Assembly: GCF_963924675.1 (NCBI RefSeq)
Contig: NC_089220.1
Coordinates: 53,082,639 to 53,146,638, forward strand
DNA from: Phocoena phocoena
Taxonomy: Eukaryota; Chordata; Mammalia; Artiodactyla; Phocoenidae
Reading direction: 5' to 3'
Length of the DNA stretch: 64,000 nucleotides
This document shows positions 12,327-24,564 of the stretch, in pieces. The notes below the pieces were generated by a model. That model was not told where the DNA came from and ran no database searches. It was given only the letters and a program-made list of their open reading frames with translations. Position 1 is the first letter of the stretch, and every line of letters starts with the position of its first letter. Position numbers and translations under genes: made by a program.

Positions 12327-12550
12327 CTAACTTTTTTTTTTTTTTTTTTTTTTTTTTTGCAGTACGCGGGCCTCTCACTGTTGTGACCTCTCCCGTTGCG
12401 GAGCACAGGCTCCGGATGCGCAGGCTTAGCGGCCACGGCTCACGGGCCTGACTGCTCCGCGGCATGTGGCATCTTCCCAGACCGGGGCACGAACCTGTGT
12501 CCCCTGCATCGGCAGGTGGACTCTCAACCACTGCACCACCAGGGAAGCCC
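12327..12550 (-). mobile_element. CHR-type SINE within the L2
   Basis: Reverse copy with a 27-base T tail. It is bounded by a 17-bp perfect duplication acaccttctgctcttta (12310-12326 and 12551-12567). Confidence 0.96.
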
Positions 12551-12984
12551 ACACCTTCTGCTCTTTAAACTACTCACACTTCCCCCACTCCATTCTGATC
12601 ATCTTCCAACTTTTGTGAGAATATAGGGTAATCAGAGGAGGATATTCTAAATTTCCACCATCATCATTACTGAATAACCAGCATCTGTGTCCTTTCCTTC
12701 CTTTACCATGGCTATACTACTGTTGTCCTTATCGAAGACCAACTCCTCTACTTGTACCCTCTCATATAGTCAAGGACATCATTCAGCAATTTCTTTCTTA
12801 TGGATTGTTTCCATCAGCATACACATATCCTGAAATTTCTTCCATCTTAAAAAAATATCTATTTCATTCTATTTTCTATTCAACTGCAGTTTCACATCTG
12901 TGCTCTTATGTATACCAATTCCGTTGGAAAGAGTGGTCTATATTCACTGTCTTAAACTTTTCTGCCCCTTCTCTCTCTTTCTTC

Positions 12985-13518
12985 TTTTTCCACTTTCCCC
13001 AAGAACTTTATTGAACAATGTCTTCACCCTTTTGTTCCACTACCTTCTGCTAATTTTCAGGCAACTTCATAATTCCATCTTCCCAAAACTTTTTATCTTT
13101 TTGAGCAGAGAACTGTTCCAGGTGCCCTTTACAGCCTTCCAGGGAAATTTTTTGCATTAAGAGAATTTTGTAAAGGCCGAAATAAATGCAAAATCCAAAG
13201 GTGCAATGTCTGGTGAATACCGTGGATGAATCAGAACTTCCCAGCCAGGCTGTAACAGTTTTTGCCTGGTCATCAAAGAAACATGTGGTCTCGCATTATC
13301 CTGATGGAAGATCATGTGAATTTTCTATTGACTAATTCTGGAAGCTATTCATCAAGTGCTGCTTTCAGTTGGTCTAATTGGGAGCAGTACTGGTTGGAAT
13401 TAATCGTTTGGTTTTCCAGGAGGAGCTCATAATAGAGGGCTCCCTTCCTGCCCCTTTGCTCTTAAACTTATACCAGCCAGGCTTTCATCCTCACAACTCA
13501 CAGAAAATGTTGTTTTGG
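12985..13518 (-). pseudogene. mariner (Tc1/mariner DD34D) transposase remnant
   Basis: On the minus strand the C-terminal half of a mariner transposase is readable with few breaks: IFHQDNARPHVS (the D codon is at 13298-13300), then RYSPDIAPLDF with the D of LDF 35 residues after the first. These are the second and third members of the DD34D metal-binding triad. Downstream comes a block resembling KDKKFWEDGIMKLPE and a stop region near 13010. The 5' half of the transposase gene and both terminal inverted repeats were not found. Frame disruptions are present beyond 13340. It lies within an L2 copy, which resumes at about 13520. Confidence 0.85.
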
Positions 13519-14136
13519 ATGTCCCAATGTCTTCCCCATTGTTAAATCCAGTGGGTATTTCCTGGTCTTCATCTGGCTTGACTTCAGCAGCCTTTGACAC
13601 AGATGATCAATCTGCTCCCTGAAATATTTTCTTCACTGCTTATACAGGATACACACTTTCATGTGGGTTTTGTTTTACTTCAGTGACCACTTCTTCACAA
13701 ACTCCTTTACTGATTCCTCCTTATCTCCCCATTCATTTCCTTTGTCATGTTTCAGGGCTCAGACTTTGAATCTCTTCTCTTTGGATCTCTAATGAATACA
13801 GATAAAGTGGTTGATTGGCTCTAGTCCCGTTGCTTTAAATGCCATCTGTACAGTGAAGACTCAAAAAAATTACACCTCTAACCCAGACCTCTCCTTTAAA
13901 TTCCAAACTTATATAGCTATCTGCCTGCTGAGCATATCAATTAGGAGGTACAAAAGCTATCTTCAACTTAATACACCAAAACTCCAAATCTTGACATCCC
14001 CTCCTGTACTCTATTTCTCTTGAAGTTTTCCCCACCTAATTAAATCTTTTCTTCAGTTGCTCAGGCTTAAAATTTTCCTGTCTCCCTTCTCGCATTTTCT
14101 ACATCTAATCTATTAGCAAAACCTGTTAGCTATTGT

Positions 14137-14330
14137 AAGGACAAATAAAAACTAAAAAGAAGAGGCTTAATTTTCCTTATTGAAATTAGGAAAACAGACT
14201 GCTCCCTGAACCCCATTCCTCTTAGAGCATTTACTTTAGAAGACCTGTAATTTTAAGTACTTTCTTTGAAATATATAGGCCTCCTTTTATTAGGAGTACT
14301 TTAGCTTTATGGATTGATTTTTTTTAAGGA
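14137..14330 (+). mobile_element. LTR-like fragment
   Basis: Contains cctcttagagcatttact followed by ttagaagac, which matches 30955-30985 in a second element of this window. It begins TGTAAGG, as LTRs often do. Family unassigned. Confidence 0.4.
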
Positions 14331-15892
14331 ACTTAATGTGTTATAATTCATGACTATATTATTTCAGTGTCTACACAGGAGTCAAAAAATACATCAGATA
14401 TTTTGAATTTAATATAAAGAAAAATTAATCCTGTGAGGATGCTAACCAGAAATTGAAAAGGCAAATAAAACAAACACAACAGAACACTAAGGTATCATGG
14501 AAATAGTGACTGTATGAAGCAAACGTCACTCTAGGATCAAGAAAGATTAATGATGGCGATTGAATAAAAAAGGAATTCAAAAGACCAAAATTATATGCAA
14601 AAAAGGGGTTAGAATAGGTAATAATTTTTAGATGATGGCTAGAAAAAAATATGTAGAACAGTGATATCACTAGTTTTGGCACTCCAAATGAAATTATACT
14701 GGCCCACTACCTTGGTAACATTATTTTGATAGAGTCTCATGAGAAGCAACTAACAAGTATTTTAGGTGCCTTAGTGAAACACAGGCAAATTAGATGGTCA
14801 CAGATAAAATAAAAAATCAGGGTCCTTCATCACAGTGAATTTTCTGGGGGTCCAATGGTAAAAGAGTGCTTGCTTCCCCACAATTTAAGAAACAGAGTAT
14901 GCTTTCTAGATTTTGAATTTTTAGTTTTCTGGTATGTGAAAAATGGCAACTTAGAATAGTTTTCATTTGAATTACTTTTATTATAATTGAATTTTAAATA
15001 TCCTCACATGTTTAAGGGCCATTTTTATAGCTTTTTGTTCTTTCTTCTCAGGATTTTAGTGTTTTTATTTTATTCTTAATCTTAAGAACACTATAGTGTT
15101 CTTCTCACACATGGACAAGAAATCTAAAGGAGAAACATTCAACGTTCTTGACCTGTACGGTAGATATTTCAAAGGAAAAGAGAAACTCATGGAGAGAGAG
15201 GAACTCTTTGATCAACTGCTCTCTTCTACATGGAAATTCTTCTAAGAGTAAAACTGGGACTTTGTGGATGTTACTTAATGCAAGAGGTTTCTTCTACAGA
15301 TTCCAAACATAGATATTGTATACAGCTGCAATTCTTTGTATGGCAAATTGATTTAGTGAGTTGTTTGCTGAAGGTATTTTTCGGGAGGATTTAGTTATTC
15401 TCTGGACAATATTAGCAACTTCAAAAATAATATATTATGTACTTCTCTCTGATGATTCACTGCCTCTGGAAAATGCTGTGATCAACTGATCTATTATTTA
15501 CACAGAAACTGTTCTTCAAAATGTGTCATGCTTAAACTTTATATTAAATGCTGGCATGAAGTAATGAGATTTTGTGGTTTGGATACTCATAATCATATAA
15601 ATACACCAGGAATCTCTATACTCAGTATTGCAAGCATCCTTGGCTTCTAACTACATCTTAAGATCTTATTTTTCTTCTATTTCCCAGCAGAGCTATTTGA
15701 AGGCATAATCTGTAAACAGAGGTAAAAAGAAGTCAAATTATGTCTAAGCAACATTATGCCTCCTGTAAGTGCAGGGCTAGAACACTAAGCCAGATGCTTG
15801 ATTACAAAATTCATGAGATATTACTACATAAAAGAGATACTTAAAGAAAAGGTAATGTGAGCAAAATTTTGGGGTAGCACATTTTTTGATTC
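14331..15892. other. unassigned AT-rich sequence
   Basis: No gene or confident repeat seen. Positions 14845-14890 ('gggggtccaatggtaaaagagtgcttgcttcccca') vaguely resemble an old tRNA-type SINE head but are too short and diverged to call. Confidence 0.4.
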
Positions 15893-16255
15893 ATCACTGA
15901 CTTAGTTCAGACTGCTAAAACAAATTACCATAGACTGAGTGGCTCATAAATAACAGAAATTTCTTTCTCACAGTTCTGGAGACTGGAAGCCTGAGATCAG
16001 TCTACCAGCAGCTTTGACATCTGGCAGGAACCTTCTTCCATGTTGCAAACTGCTAATTTCTTGCTGTACTCTCACATGGTGGAAAGAGTGAGAGAGCTCC
16101 CTAGGGTCTCTTTGATAAGGGAATTAATCTCCATAAGGGTTCTCCTTCATGACCTAATTACTTCCCAAAGAACTCCACCTCCTAATACCATCACATTGGG
16201 GGCTAGGATCTCAACACATGAATTTTAGGGAGACACATACATTCAGTGCATAATA
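15893..16255 (-). mobile_element. ERVL-MaLR solo LTR (MST/MLT1 type)
   Basis: The reverse complement reads as a MaLR LTR: 'aattcatgtgttgagatcc', 'ccaatgtgatggtattagga', 'ggtcatgaagg', 'ccaccatgtgaga', 'ccagaactgtgagaaa', 'tttctgttatttatgagccactcagtctatggt'. These are non-autonomous relics of an ancient endogenous retrovirus lineage. No internal region is attached. Confidence 0.82.
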
Positions 16256-16299
16256 ATCACTCAAATGACAATCTTTGAAATCAACTCAACAATAATTTT

Positions 16300-17150
16300 A
16301 GCTATCTCTTGTGCATTGCTCTGTGCCATTTAGTTTGGTGAATACAGGAATAAACATGAAAGAAATCCTTGATCTGAAGGATTCAAAAGAAGGGCTATAA
16401 AACAATTGCAATAAACTATAATGCAAGCATAATCTGTAATACACTAGTGACAAATTAATGGCCCTTCATAAGAAGGAGATATCACTAGTGGAAGAGGGAA
16501 TTATGAAAACATGAAATGCACATTAGAGACAAAAATCTCAACAGAAAGAGATATGGGATAAAAATGATGAGCAGAGAATATCAGATATAAAAATATAAAA
16601 ATGTATAGGAAATTGTGAGTACTTCAGTTGTTCTGGAGTCTCAGACACATGTGAGTAGAATGAGGTTTTGAAAGATAGGTTGGGGGGCAGAGTTATGGAA
16701 GACTTTGAATGTCTGACTAAAGACTGTTTCCTTAAATTGGGATGCAGTGGAGAAGTAAAGTTTAACAATACAAAGACAGATGATGATGTGAAATACTCTC
16801 AGTAATAAAGTAACCTGGAGGCAACTTAGACTCTTACAATAATCTAAACAACTTAGACTATTACAATAATGGGCATATTTTCCCAGGATCATGGCATCAA
16901 GAACAAAAAAGGGAGGATATGTGTCTCATGAACAGTCCCACTGTAGAATCTATAGTACTTGGCTGCAAATAAGACATGTGGATAAGGGAAGGAAGAGACA
17001 AGTACCAAGGTTGAAATTGGTGAGAGAAACTATTATCACAATCTTGAGAAGGAAGTTAAAAATATGATCTGTTATAAGGAATGAGAAACAGTGAATGGTA
17101 TTTGAACATGGTAAGTCAATATTGTTCTGCTTCAGTGTTAACCTTAATTC
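16300..17150 (-). mobile_element. L2 LINE remnant
   Basis: Same reverse-L2 order as at 1998-2850: 'ctctgtgccatttagtttggtgaatacagg', 'aaacatgaaagaaatccttgatc', 'gttatggaagactttgaatg', 'aaattgggatgcagtgg', 'aacctggaggcaacttagac'. Strongly decayed. Confidence 0.65.
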
Positions 17151-17250
17151 CATATAATTATGCTATTATGTATTTTCTAAATTAACTTGAATTATTCTTT
17201 AGGACACTTCCTGCATGATGATAGTACAAACAAATGTCCAAGAAATTATA

Positions 17251-17360
17251 AGTAGTATAAGAAAAATGGCAAGTAATGCAATACTGTATAACAACTAGGT
17301 CTTGCTATTACTCCTGAGAGTTTTTTTACATCATTAAAAACTGATTTAAAAATCATCTTT
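17251..17360. repeat. left member of a degenerate direct repeat flanking an old L1
   Basis: Runs from agtagtataagaaaaatgg to aaaaatcatcttt and aligns with 19779-19902. The old L1 lies between the two copies. Confidence 0.55.
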
Positions 17361-17983
17361 GTAAGACAAATTTATTGAGATACTATTGACATAAAAATTG
17401 ACAATAACCCACACGTAAAAAATCTGATAAATGTTGACATATGTATACCCTTATACAGTCAAGGTAATGAACATATCCCTCATCCCCCCACATTTCCTTG
17501 TGCCCCTTGGTAATTGTGGTTGAGGTTTCATATTTTTTAGTGTCTCAGAATATTGTCTATCTTGGTAAATATCTTAAATATCCCATTTGCACATAGGAAT
17601 GTACACTATAGAAATGTATGTTCTGCTGTCTTAGGGCAGAGTCTTCTATAAATGTCAATTAGATCAAATTGGTATACTTAAATGATTTCCTGTCTATTCT
17701 GTCAGTTATTGAAAAAGAAATGTCAAAATCTGCCTAAAATGTATAGATTTCACTACTTCTACTTTCAGATCTCTCAAGTCTTGCTTGATGCATTTTGGGG
17801 TGCATCATTGTTTAGGATTGTTATATCTTCTTAAAGTGATCCTTTTATCATTATGAAATTGAATTCATTATTTGACTTAGGGTTTTTGTTCCTAAAACTA
17901 CTTTGTTTGAAATTAATATAGCCACTCCAGTTTTATTTTGTTTAGTATTTGCACAGTATATCCTTTGCTGTCCTTTTACTTTT

Positions 17984-18186
17984 TTTATTGGAGGATAGTT
18001 GCTTTACACTGCTGTGTCAGTTTCTGCTGTACACCAAAGTGAATCATCCATACTTACACATATATCCCCTCTTTTTTGGATTTCCTTCTCTTTTTGGTCA
18101 CCACAGAGCATCGAGTAGATTTCCCTGTGCTATACAGTAGGTTCTCATTAGTTATCTATTTTATACATAGTAGTGTGTATATTATT
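17984..18186 (-). mobile_element. 5'-truncated L1 3' end nested in the old L1
   Basis: Antisense of the L1 3' end ('gaggatagttgctttacactgctgtg', 'ctgtgctatacagtaggttctcat'). An 11-bp duplication cttttactttt flanks it (17973-17983 and 18187-18197). Confidence 0.85.
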
Positions 18187-18394
18187 CTTTTACTTTTAAT
18201 CTTTTTTTAAAAAATATTTTAAGTGCATTTCCCAAAGACTCATACAGGCGGCTCTTGTTTTTTATTCAATCTCTCTGAAGGAGTTCCTTTAACATTTCTT
18301 GTAGTAGGAATCTGATGGTGATAGATTCTATCTAGTTTTGTATATCAAAATAAGTCTTTATATTGCATTTATTTTTGAAAGATATTGTCAGTGG

Positions 18395-18835
18395 CTGTCT
18401 TTGTCATCGCGTGCTGTCATAGTAAAATAACATGGATTGGTGGCTTAACAACAGAAATTTATTTTCTCACAGTTCTGGAGACTGAAAGCCCAAGACCAAG
18501 GGGATAGCATGGTTGGTTTCTGGTGAAGCCTCTCTCCTTGGGTTGCTACCTTTTTGCTGTATCTTCATATGGCTGAGGGAGAGAGAGAGAGACAGAGAGA
18601 GAGAGAGAAGGGAGGGAGAGAGAGAGAGAGAAAGGAGGGAGAGAGAGGGGGAGACTCTTGTTGCTTCTTCTTATAAGGGTGCTAATCTCATCATGAGGCC
18701 CCCACCCCCATGACCTCATTGAAACCTAATTATCTACCAAAGGCCTCCATCTCCAAATGCCATCACACTGGGGGTTAGGGCTTCAACAGATTAACTTGTG
18801 TGGATAGGGGCACAACTCAATGCATAGTACTGGGT
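18395..18835 (-). mobile_element. MaLR-type LTR containing a GA microsatellite
   Basis: Reverse copy of an MST/MLT1-like LTR: 'ggcttaacaacagaaatttattttctcacagttctggagac', 'cttataagggtgctaatctcatcatgagg', 'ccatcacactgggggttagggcttcaaca'. A GA repeat has expanded in its middle. It interrupts the old L1. Confidence 0.78.
18572..18656. repeat. (GA)n / (GGGA)n microsatellite
   Basis: Nearly pure purine tract of GA and GGGA units. The open frame across it (RERERDRERERR) is an artefact of this repeat. Confidence 0.95.
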
Positions 18836-19778
18836 ACAGAATTCTACCTTGACATTTTTTTCCTTTCGGTACTTAAAAAAGATTTTGTGTTTTTGCTTCC
18901 ATATAGTGTAACAATAATTTTTCTGTTTCTTTATTATTGCTCCTGGATGTAACATGCTATTAATCCCTAGCTGCTTTTAAGATTTACTCTTTATCTCTGG
19001 TTTTGACTAGTGCTTTAGTGTAGTTTTCCTCATGTTTATTGCAATTGGGGTTTGTTAAGCTTCTTGTGTCTGTGGGTTTATATATATATATTTTTAATCA
19101 AATTTGGGAAATTGCCAGCCATTATTTCTTCAAACATTTCCCTATACCCCTCTTCCTCCATCTCTTTCCTATCCTTAAAGGACTCCAAATATAAGCATGT
19201 TAGGCCCCTTGAAGTTGTTCCACAGCTCACTGATGCTCTGTGTATCTTTTTAGATTTTCTTTTCTCTCTGTCTTCCATTTTAGATAGTTGCTATTGCTAT
19301 GCCTTCAGTTCTTTGCAATATCTGATTTACTGTCAATCACATCTAGTGTATTTTATTTTATCTGAGACATTACAGTTTTCATTTATAGAACTCTAATTTG
19401 GGTCTTTTTATATCTTCCATGCCTCTACTTAATTTTTTGAACGTATTGATAACAGAATAACTGATTTAGTACCCTGGTTGCTAATTTTAACATATGTCTG
19501 TTCTGGGTCAGTTTTAGTTGATTGTTTTACCTCCTCTTTATAGGTCATATGTGCCTGCTTTTTTCTATGTCTGTTAATTTTTGATTGAATGTCAGACATA
19601 AAAAGTTTTACCTTGTTGAGTTCTGGATATTTTATATTCCTATAAATATTCTTGAGCTTTAGTCTATGATGCAATTAGTTGGTAACAGTTTCATTCTTTT
19701 GGCTCTTGCTTTTAAGATTTGTTAGATGAGGCCAGAACAGTTTTCAGTCAAAAGCTAATTATTTCCCACTACTGAGTA

Positions 19779-19902
19779 AGTAGTGTAAGGAAAATGACAA
19801 TAGCACAAACAATAGTTTATAGATAAATCAGGTCCTGATCTGCTCCTGGAAGTTCTTTTAGACTTAATCAGCATCATTACAACTGGCTTAAAAGTCATCT
19901 TT
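19779..19902. repeat. right member of a degenerate direct repeat flanking an old L1
   Basis: Aligns with 17251-17360 (agtagtgtaaggaaaatgac to aaaagtcatcttt). Part of it recurs about 76 bases on (19921-19960, 'ttctggaaaatcttttagagttgattagca'). Confidence 0.55.
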
Positions 19903-20023
19903 AATGATAGATTACATTATTTCTGGAAAATCTTTTAGAGTTGATTAGCACTATTCTTACATGTATATAAATAGAGGAGATAAAATGAGTCTATGGGCAT
20001 GGTGCACATGGTGTAGACATTTT

Positions 20024-20233
20024 CTGGTTTTTTTTGTTTTTCGCGGTATGAGAGCCTCTCACTGTTGTGGTCTCTCCCGTTGCGGAGCACAGGCTCCGGA
20101 CGTGCAGGCTCAGAGGCCTTGGCTCACGGGCCCAACCGCTCCGTGGCATGTGGGATCTTCCCGGCCCGGGGCACGAACCCGCGTCCCCTGCATCGGCAGG
20201 CAGACTCTCAACCACTGCGCCACCAGGGAAGCC
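20024..20233 (-). mobile_element. CHR-type SINE
   Basis: Reverse copy with a short T-rich tail. The flanking near-perfect duplication is tggtgtagacattt (20009-20023) versus tggtgtagactttt (20234-20247). Confidence 0.95.
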
Positions 20234-21489
20234 TGGTGTAGACTTTTTAAAAGGACTTTCTGTATACATTAAAATTCCCCTACAATTACTAGGTGAATGA
20301 TGTGTCATTTCATTTATTCCATAGTGAAAATGCTGCTTTTACATAGGTAGCTAATAGACGATAATATAAATAATTTTTTGTAAACCTTGAATTTACCCAA
20401 ATGAAAGTTGTAGTTTTACTTCAAAGTATTTTATAAATCTTAGTCAAAATTAAAATTGTGTCTCTAAGTTATTGAAGTAGACTTCAAATATGTCAATATT
20501 TTAAACAAGAATATTCACTTTTCCAAGAATATAGCTAAGACAATAGGAAAAATGCATAATAAAAATAAACTAAGTTTATTTTCAACTAAAGAAATATGAA
20601 ATATTAAACAATTGCTTAGATATTAAAACTGGGAAATTAATTTGTCTCCTTGATCCCAGCTGATGCTTTCAGGTTAGTGAGCAACACTGGCAATAATGTA
20701 CAGAAATGAGAAAGAGTGAGTCTAGGATCTTATCTCACATCCACTGATCATCTCCGTGGCAGTCATGCTCACTGCCATCATGTATATGTTCATTGTCAGT
20801 TGAGGAAGCCTGAGAAAGAATCATTAAACCTGAATTGTTTAGTAAAAAGCCTTTAAATTCCTACAGAAACTTTTAGAATCTATGAGAAAAGTTGAGTGAT
20901 GTTCCATTAATTGTCAGAATTCATAAATGTTATCTTCTTTTTATAGGTAGTGAAACTGACAGTGTGTGATTGCATGGAGGTTTACAGGTGGAAATGGAAT
21001 GTGGACTTAGTCACCCACGTCTTCCTGAAATCAAATCCCAACTCTTACACTATCATGGTTCTTCCATTTCTTTCATCTCATTTTAATACATAGGAAAAAA
21101 ACGCTTTTCTTAGATAGATGTTTTCATTCATTCAAGCATGCATTTATTCACTTATATATTATTTATTACCTCTAAAGATCTCATGCTAGTATAATAATTC
21201 AGATATTTTTTTAATATTGACTATCTTCTTTTATGTCACAGAGAATTTGTGATTTGGTCAAACAACTGAAAAATGTCTTTAATATCCTTCAAGCAAATAA
21301 ATTTAACTGAGTCAAAAGTATCAAATTGGTAGTACTAATAACTACTATCAGTTACATGTAAGTGTTGAAAAAGCCCTTAACAAAGAAGTATATAGTAAGT
21401 TTTTACCTTGTGAAGGAAGGTTTTGTATTTATATATCTCTTACCTTTATTACAGTAACATTTTGTTATATTGAAACTTACTTTTAATAT

Positions 21490-21640
21490 TCATCTCCCCA
21501 ATTAGATAGTGAACTTCTGAAGGGAAGCAACTGTTTTTTATTCATATCTTTATATTGAATTATAACATGGTTTCAAGCATGTATTAGATGCTCAGTAATA
21601 TTTTCTGGACTAATTGGGTATTGCTCTGAAGTGTGTTTGT
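21490..21640 (+). mobile_element. L2 3'-end fragment
   Basis: Reads 'ccccaattagatagtgaacttctgaagggaagcaactg', then 'gtattagatgctcagtaat'. This is the decayed 'gtgagctccttgagggcagg' and 'taggtgctcaataaat' pattern of the L2 3' tip. Confidence 0.6.
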
Positions 21641-22059
21641 TTGATAGGCTAGTAGAACAGCAACATCTTCCTACTTTGATCACAACTCTCAAGAAAGTAA
21701 GGCCAGGTCATCTCAGAATATATCAGAATTAGTTATAATAATGATTTATCATTATTTGAGAAATTTCATGGTTTTACAGACTAATTGTGATTATTTGGTC
21801 CACTCCAGAAATTGTGTAATGCTTATTTTCTAATGTCAGTACAATTATAGAGAAAAGAAGCAGCTTATAATATAACTTGTCTTCACTGATCCCTTTCATG
21901 CTTATGATGCTTCTACAACACTTAAGAGAATTCATACCATAATATGATTTACATGAGCCAAATGTTATGATCTTTATTACATTTTTCGCCTTTGCTATAT
22001 GCATCAGCTTTATTTTCATGTACATGTTGCCTAAATAGACTACCTGTTTGCTTTCAGAT

Positions 22060-22440
22060 TTGTTCTCCACCAACACCCTACACTGTTCACAAGGAACTGC
22101 CTTCTGGATTCTGAGTAGCTTCACCTGTAGGAGGCTCTAGTGGAAAGTGGAAGGACAGGAGTAGGGGAGAGACTAAGGTATCCCACCATTTCCTGTGGCA
22201 TATCTAACATCGCTTCTTTGACCCTAACTGTCAAATGGTCTAGAGTTCTGAATTCTAGAAATACTATCTGCTCTCTTTGTCCCTCAAACACTGGCAAGGG
22301 TAGCAGCCCCTACTGCTTGTAATTTTGGAGTTGTTTGGCCTCTGAGTTCTTCCGTCTTCAGTGTAACCATTTATCTTCACTAAAACTCTTCTATTTTTTA
22401 AGACTTTGAGTGGTTTCTGCTTCCCTGATTGATAACACAT
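22060..22440 (+). mobile_element. interspersed repeat remnant, LTR-like, related to 47590-48090
   Basis: 'ctggcaagggtagcagccc', 'ctactgcttgtaattttgg' and the end 'gtggtttctgcttccctgattgataaca' follow a mammalian repeat pattern that I recognise in outline but cannot name. A second copy lies at 47590-48090. Confidence 0.4.
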
Positions 22441-22984
22441 GTCCAAATTTAAAATTCTACACAGTTCCAATGATATCAATTAATATCACATATCCCTTAT
22501 ACATTACAAAAACATTTTCTAGACAATTTTAAATTAAAATGGTCTGTGAGCATCAAGTCCTGTTGTGCTTGTGAATTATTCTGAAGTTATCTGGGTTGTA
22601 TGCACACTTGTATGCACAATGTCCAGTCTTGGCAGGTTAAGCACATATAGACAAGGGGTATTGGCCATCTCTTATATAAATAGATAAATACCTACATACA
22701 CAAATCACAGATAGAAAATATGTCTCATTTCTCAGGTCTGGTCATAAGAACTCTGGTTATTGATGAAATCTAAAACAAAATACCATTGTCAAGCTTCAGA
22801 TAATTTAGTTCTAAGTTAAAAGTATTATGAAGACATCTCAAATGGTGAGTTTTTGTTAACTATGAGCTACTTTTTCTGAAATGATATAGTTATTTTATTT
22901 TAAATTAATGTATTAGACCCAGTATATTTTAAAACCATATTACCAAAAAATATTACATTAAAAATTTCTTCTTGAGGTTAAAAC

Positions 22985-23000
22985 GTGTGTGTGTGTGTGT
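22985..23000. repeat. short (GT)n tract
   Basis: About eight GT units. Confidence 0.9.
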
Positions 23001-24564
23001 TTGTATGTTAAATAAGGTCTGTGGATATTTTTTAAAATGTTAAGCACTGCAAAATGCCATCTTACGATGCATAAATGGTGCCACCCATGATAAAAATTAA
23101 AAAGAGAGAGAAATCCTTATAATCTGTCCTCAATAAAAATTGAGGCAGATGATAAGAATCCAAGTAAACAATAAGGGAAGTTTTTAATCAATCCCAAACC
23201 CAACTAAGTAGATATTGACTAATACTTCACAGTGTTCTTGTAAGAAAATGCCAACAAATACTGGTTAATGGAGACTAATTTTGCTAAAATATCCTTTTTA
23301 CTTTTTTTTATGTTGGGTTTAATATTCTCAGTGGCTACAGCTGATTTGAACTGTTATTTAATTAGTTACCTGGCTGCTCACAAAGACTTTCCTTAGTGCT
23401 TTGCTTTCCAGGTATACATACTAAAGCTCACTCAGACTTCTCAATACAGGGCAAGGAGGGCTTCTACTTAAGGTAACTTTCCACTTACTATTATAATGTA
23501 AGCAGATACTTTTACCAATTCAATAAAAATTTAGTAAAAAAAATTTAAAACCTTGTGATATTAATTCTAAAGCAAATTATAAGGAGTATACAAGATTATT
23601 ATTTTAAAAGCCCATAAATCATACTTTTCACCCATTTATTGTGGGAAAAAAGAAAAATAAGGGAATTTTCTGATATGGATGAGGCCTTTTTGGGAAAGTG
23701 CTCCCTTTTGAATACTTCAGTTTTGCTCCATTCAAGATAAATAAAATATACTTTTCTTCTAGAAATTTCTTAGAAAGCAGATGATGTTTTCTGAAAGGCA
23801 CAGCAACTGAAAACTATATCTGGAAAACAATGTATTTTTTCTGATTCTTACAAAACTAAGTCAGTATTTTCTAAAAGAAAAGAAAAAAAGTCAGAAGCTG
23901 TAGACTCACATAATAGCACCTAGAGAGAAGACCACTAACAATTAGGTTATCTGAACATCAGTTTCTCTTGGAAATTTTGCCCATGTCAAACTCAGCTCTT
24001 ACAGAACAGGCCAATAACTCACAATTGTTTTATCCATATAAAAAGCCATAATGACTGGAAGATGGTCATAGATCTTGCTCTTATGTCCTGGAAGGGTATA
24101 ACTCCTGTACCTCACTTCTAATCTCCTCAGCTTCACCTCTTATTCATACCATTACTGTGATAAAGCTTTGAACAGGTGTGAACGTGCTTCATCTTGGACC
24201 TGCTAGCCCAGGCCTCCACTTCCCATGCCTAAATTCCCTCCCCAGGGAATGAGACCCCATGGGGATCCCTTCAGCATGTGTAATCTTTACAGCTGTAATC
24301 TTTAGTGGGCTGCCTTCTTTCTTTCCCTCAGTTTGGTCTGTCACTCTTATTCCCTAGGATCCACTCTCGATTAAAATACTTGTACACAGCTTTTCTCTCA
24401 GTTCTGCTCCAGGGGAACCGGGGGCAAGACAGGAGGGAAATAGACCAAATAATCCCCCGAATAACTATGCAATTAGAAAGAACTTACATGTAAAGAGTTT
24501 AATCCTGCAAATAAATATATGATTATAAAGAATATTTTGGAAAGCTATTGGCCATTACTGCTGA

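Larger units (their letters stand above)
11940..14136 (+). mobile_element. long L2 LINE copy, interrupted three times
   Basis: Sense-strand L2 words appear in order: 'catctgtgtcctttccttcc' (about 12685), 'catcagcatacacatatcctgaaattt' (about 12815), 'gaaagagtggtctatattcactgtct' (about 12925), then after the mariner 'ttgttaaatccagtgggta' (about 13538), 'gacttcagcagcctttgacac' (about 13580), 'tttcagggctcagactttga' (about 13751), 'acccagacctctccttta' (about 13880) and 'ctattagcaaaacctgtta' (about 14110). This is the RT-bearing ORF2 of an ancient LINE, with no long open frame. The start before about 12590 is less certain. Insertions inside it are a CA repeat, a SINE (12327-12550) and a mariner remnant. 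Confidence 0.78.
17361..19778 (-). mobile_element. old L1 remnant, minus strand
   Basis: The plus strand reads as antisense L1. It starts with a 3'-UTR-like 'aaatttattgagatactattgacataaaa' at 17368. ORF2-like antisense words follow ('atagccactccagttttattttg' near 17920). ORF1/5' antisense words come next ('gccagccattatttcttcaaacatttccc' near 19112 and 'ctccaaatataagcatgttaggcccctt' near 19183). Many indels and stops are present. It is interrupted by a younger L1 piece (17984-18186) and a MaLR LTR (18395-18835). Confidence 0.72.
20248..24564. other. mostly unassigned AT-rich sequence
   Basis: Apart from the L2 tip (21490-21640), an LTR-like remnant (22060-22440) and a short GT repeat listed separately, no gene, RNA or repeat is recognised. 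The stretch at 24170-24430 is somewhat GC-richer, with no motif I can name. Confidence 0.4.

Noticed and set aside
14845..14890. Possible old SINE head
   Set aside because: Only about 45 bases with weak similarity and no body or tail.
18513..18713. Arg/Glu-rich open frame
   Set aside because: Product of the GA microsatellite at 18572-18656.
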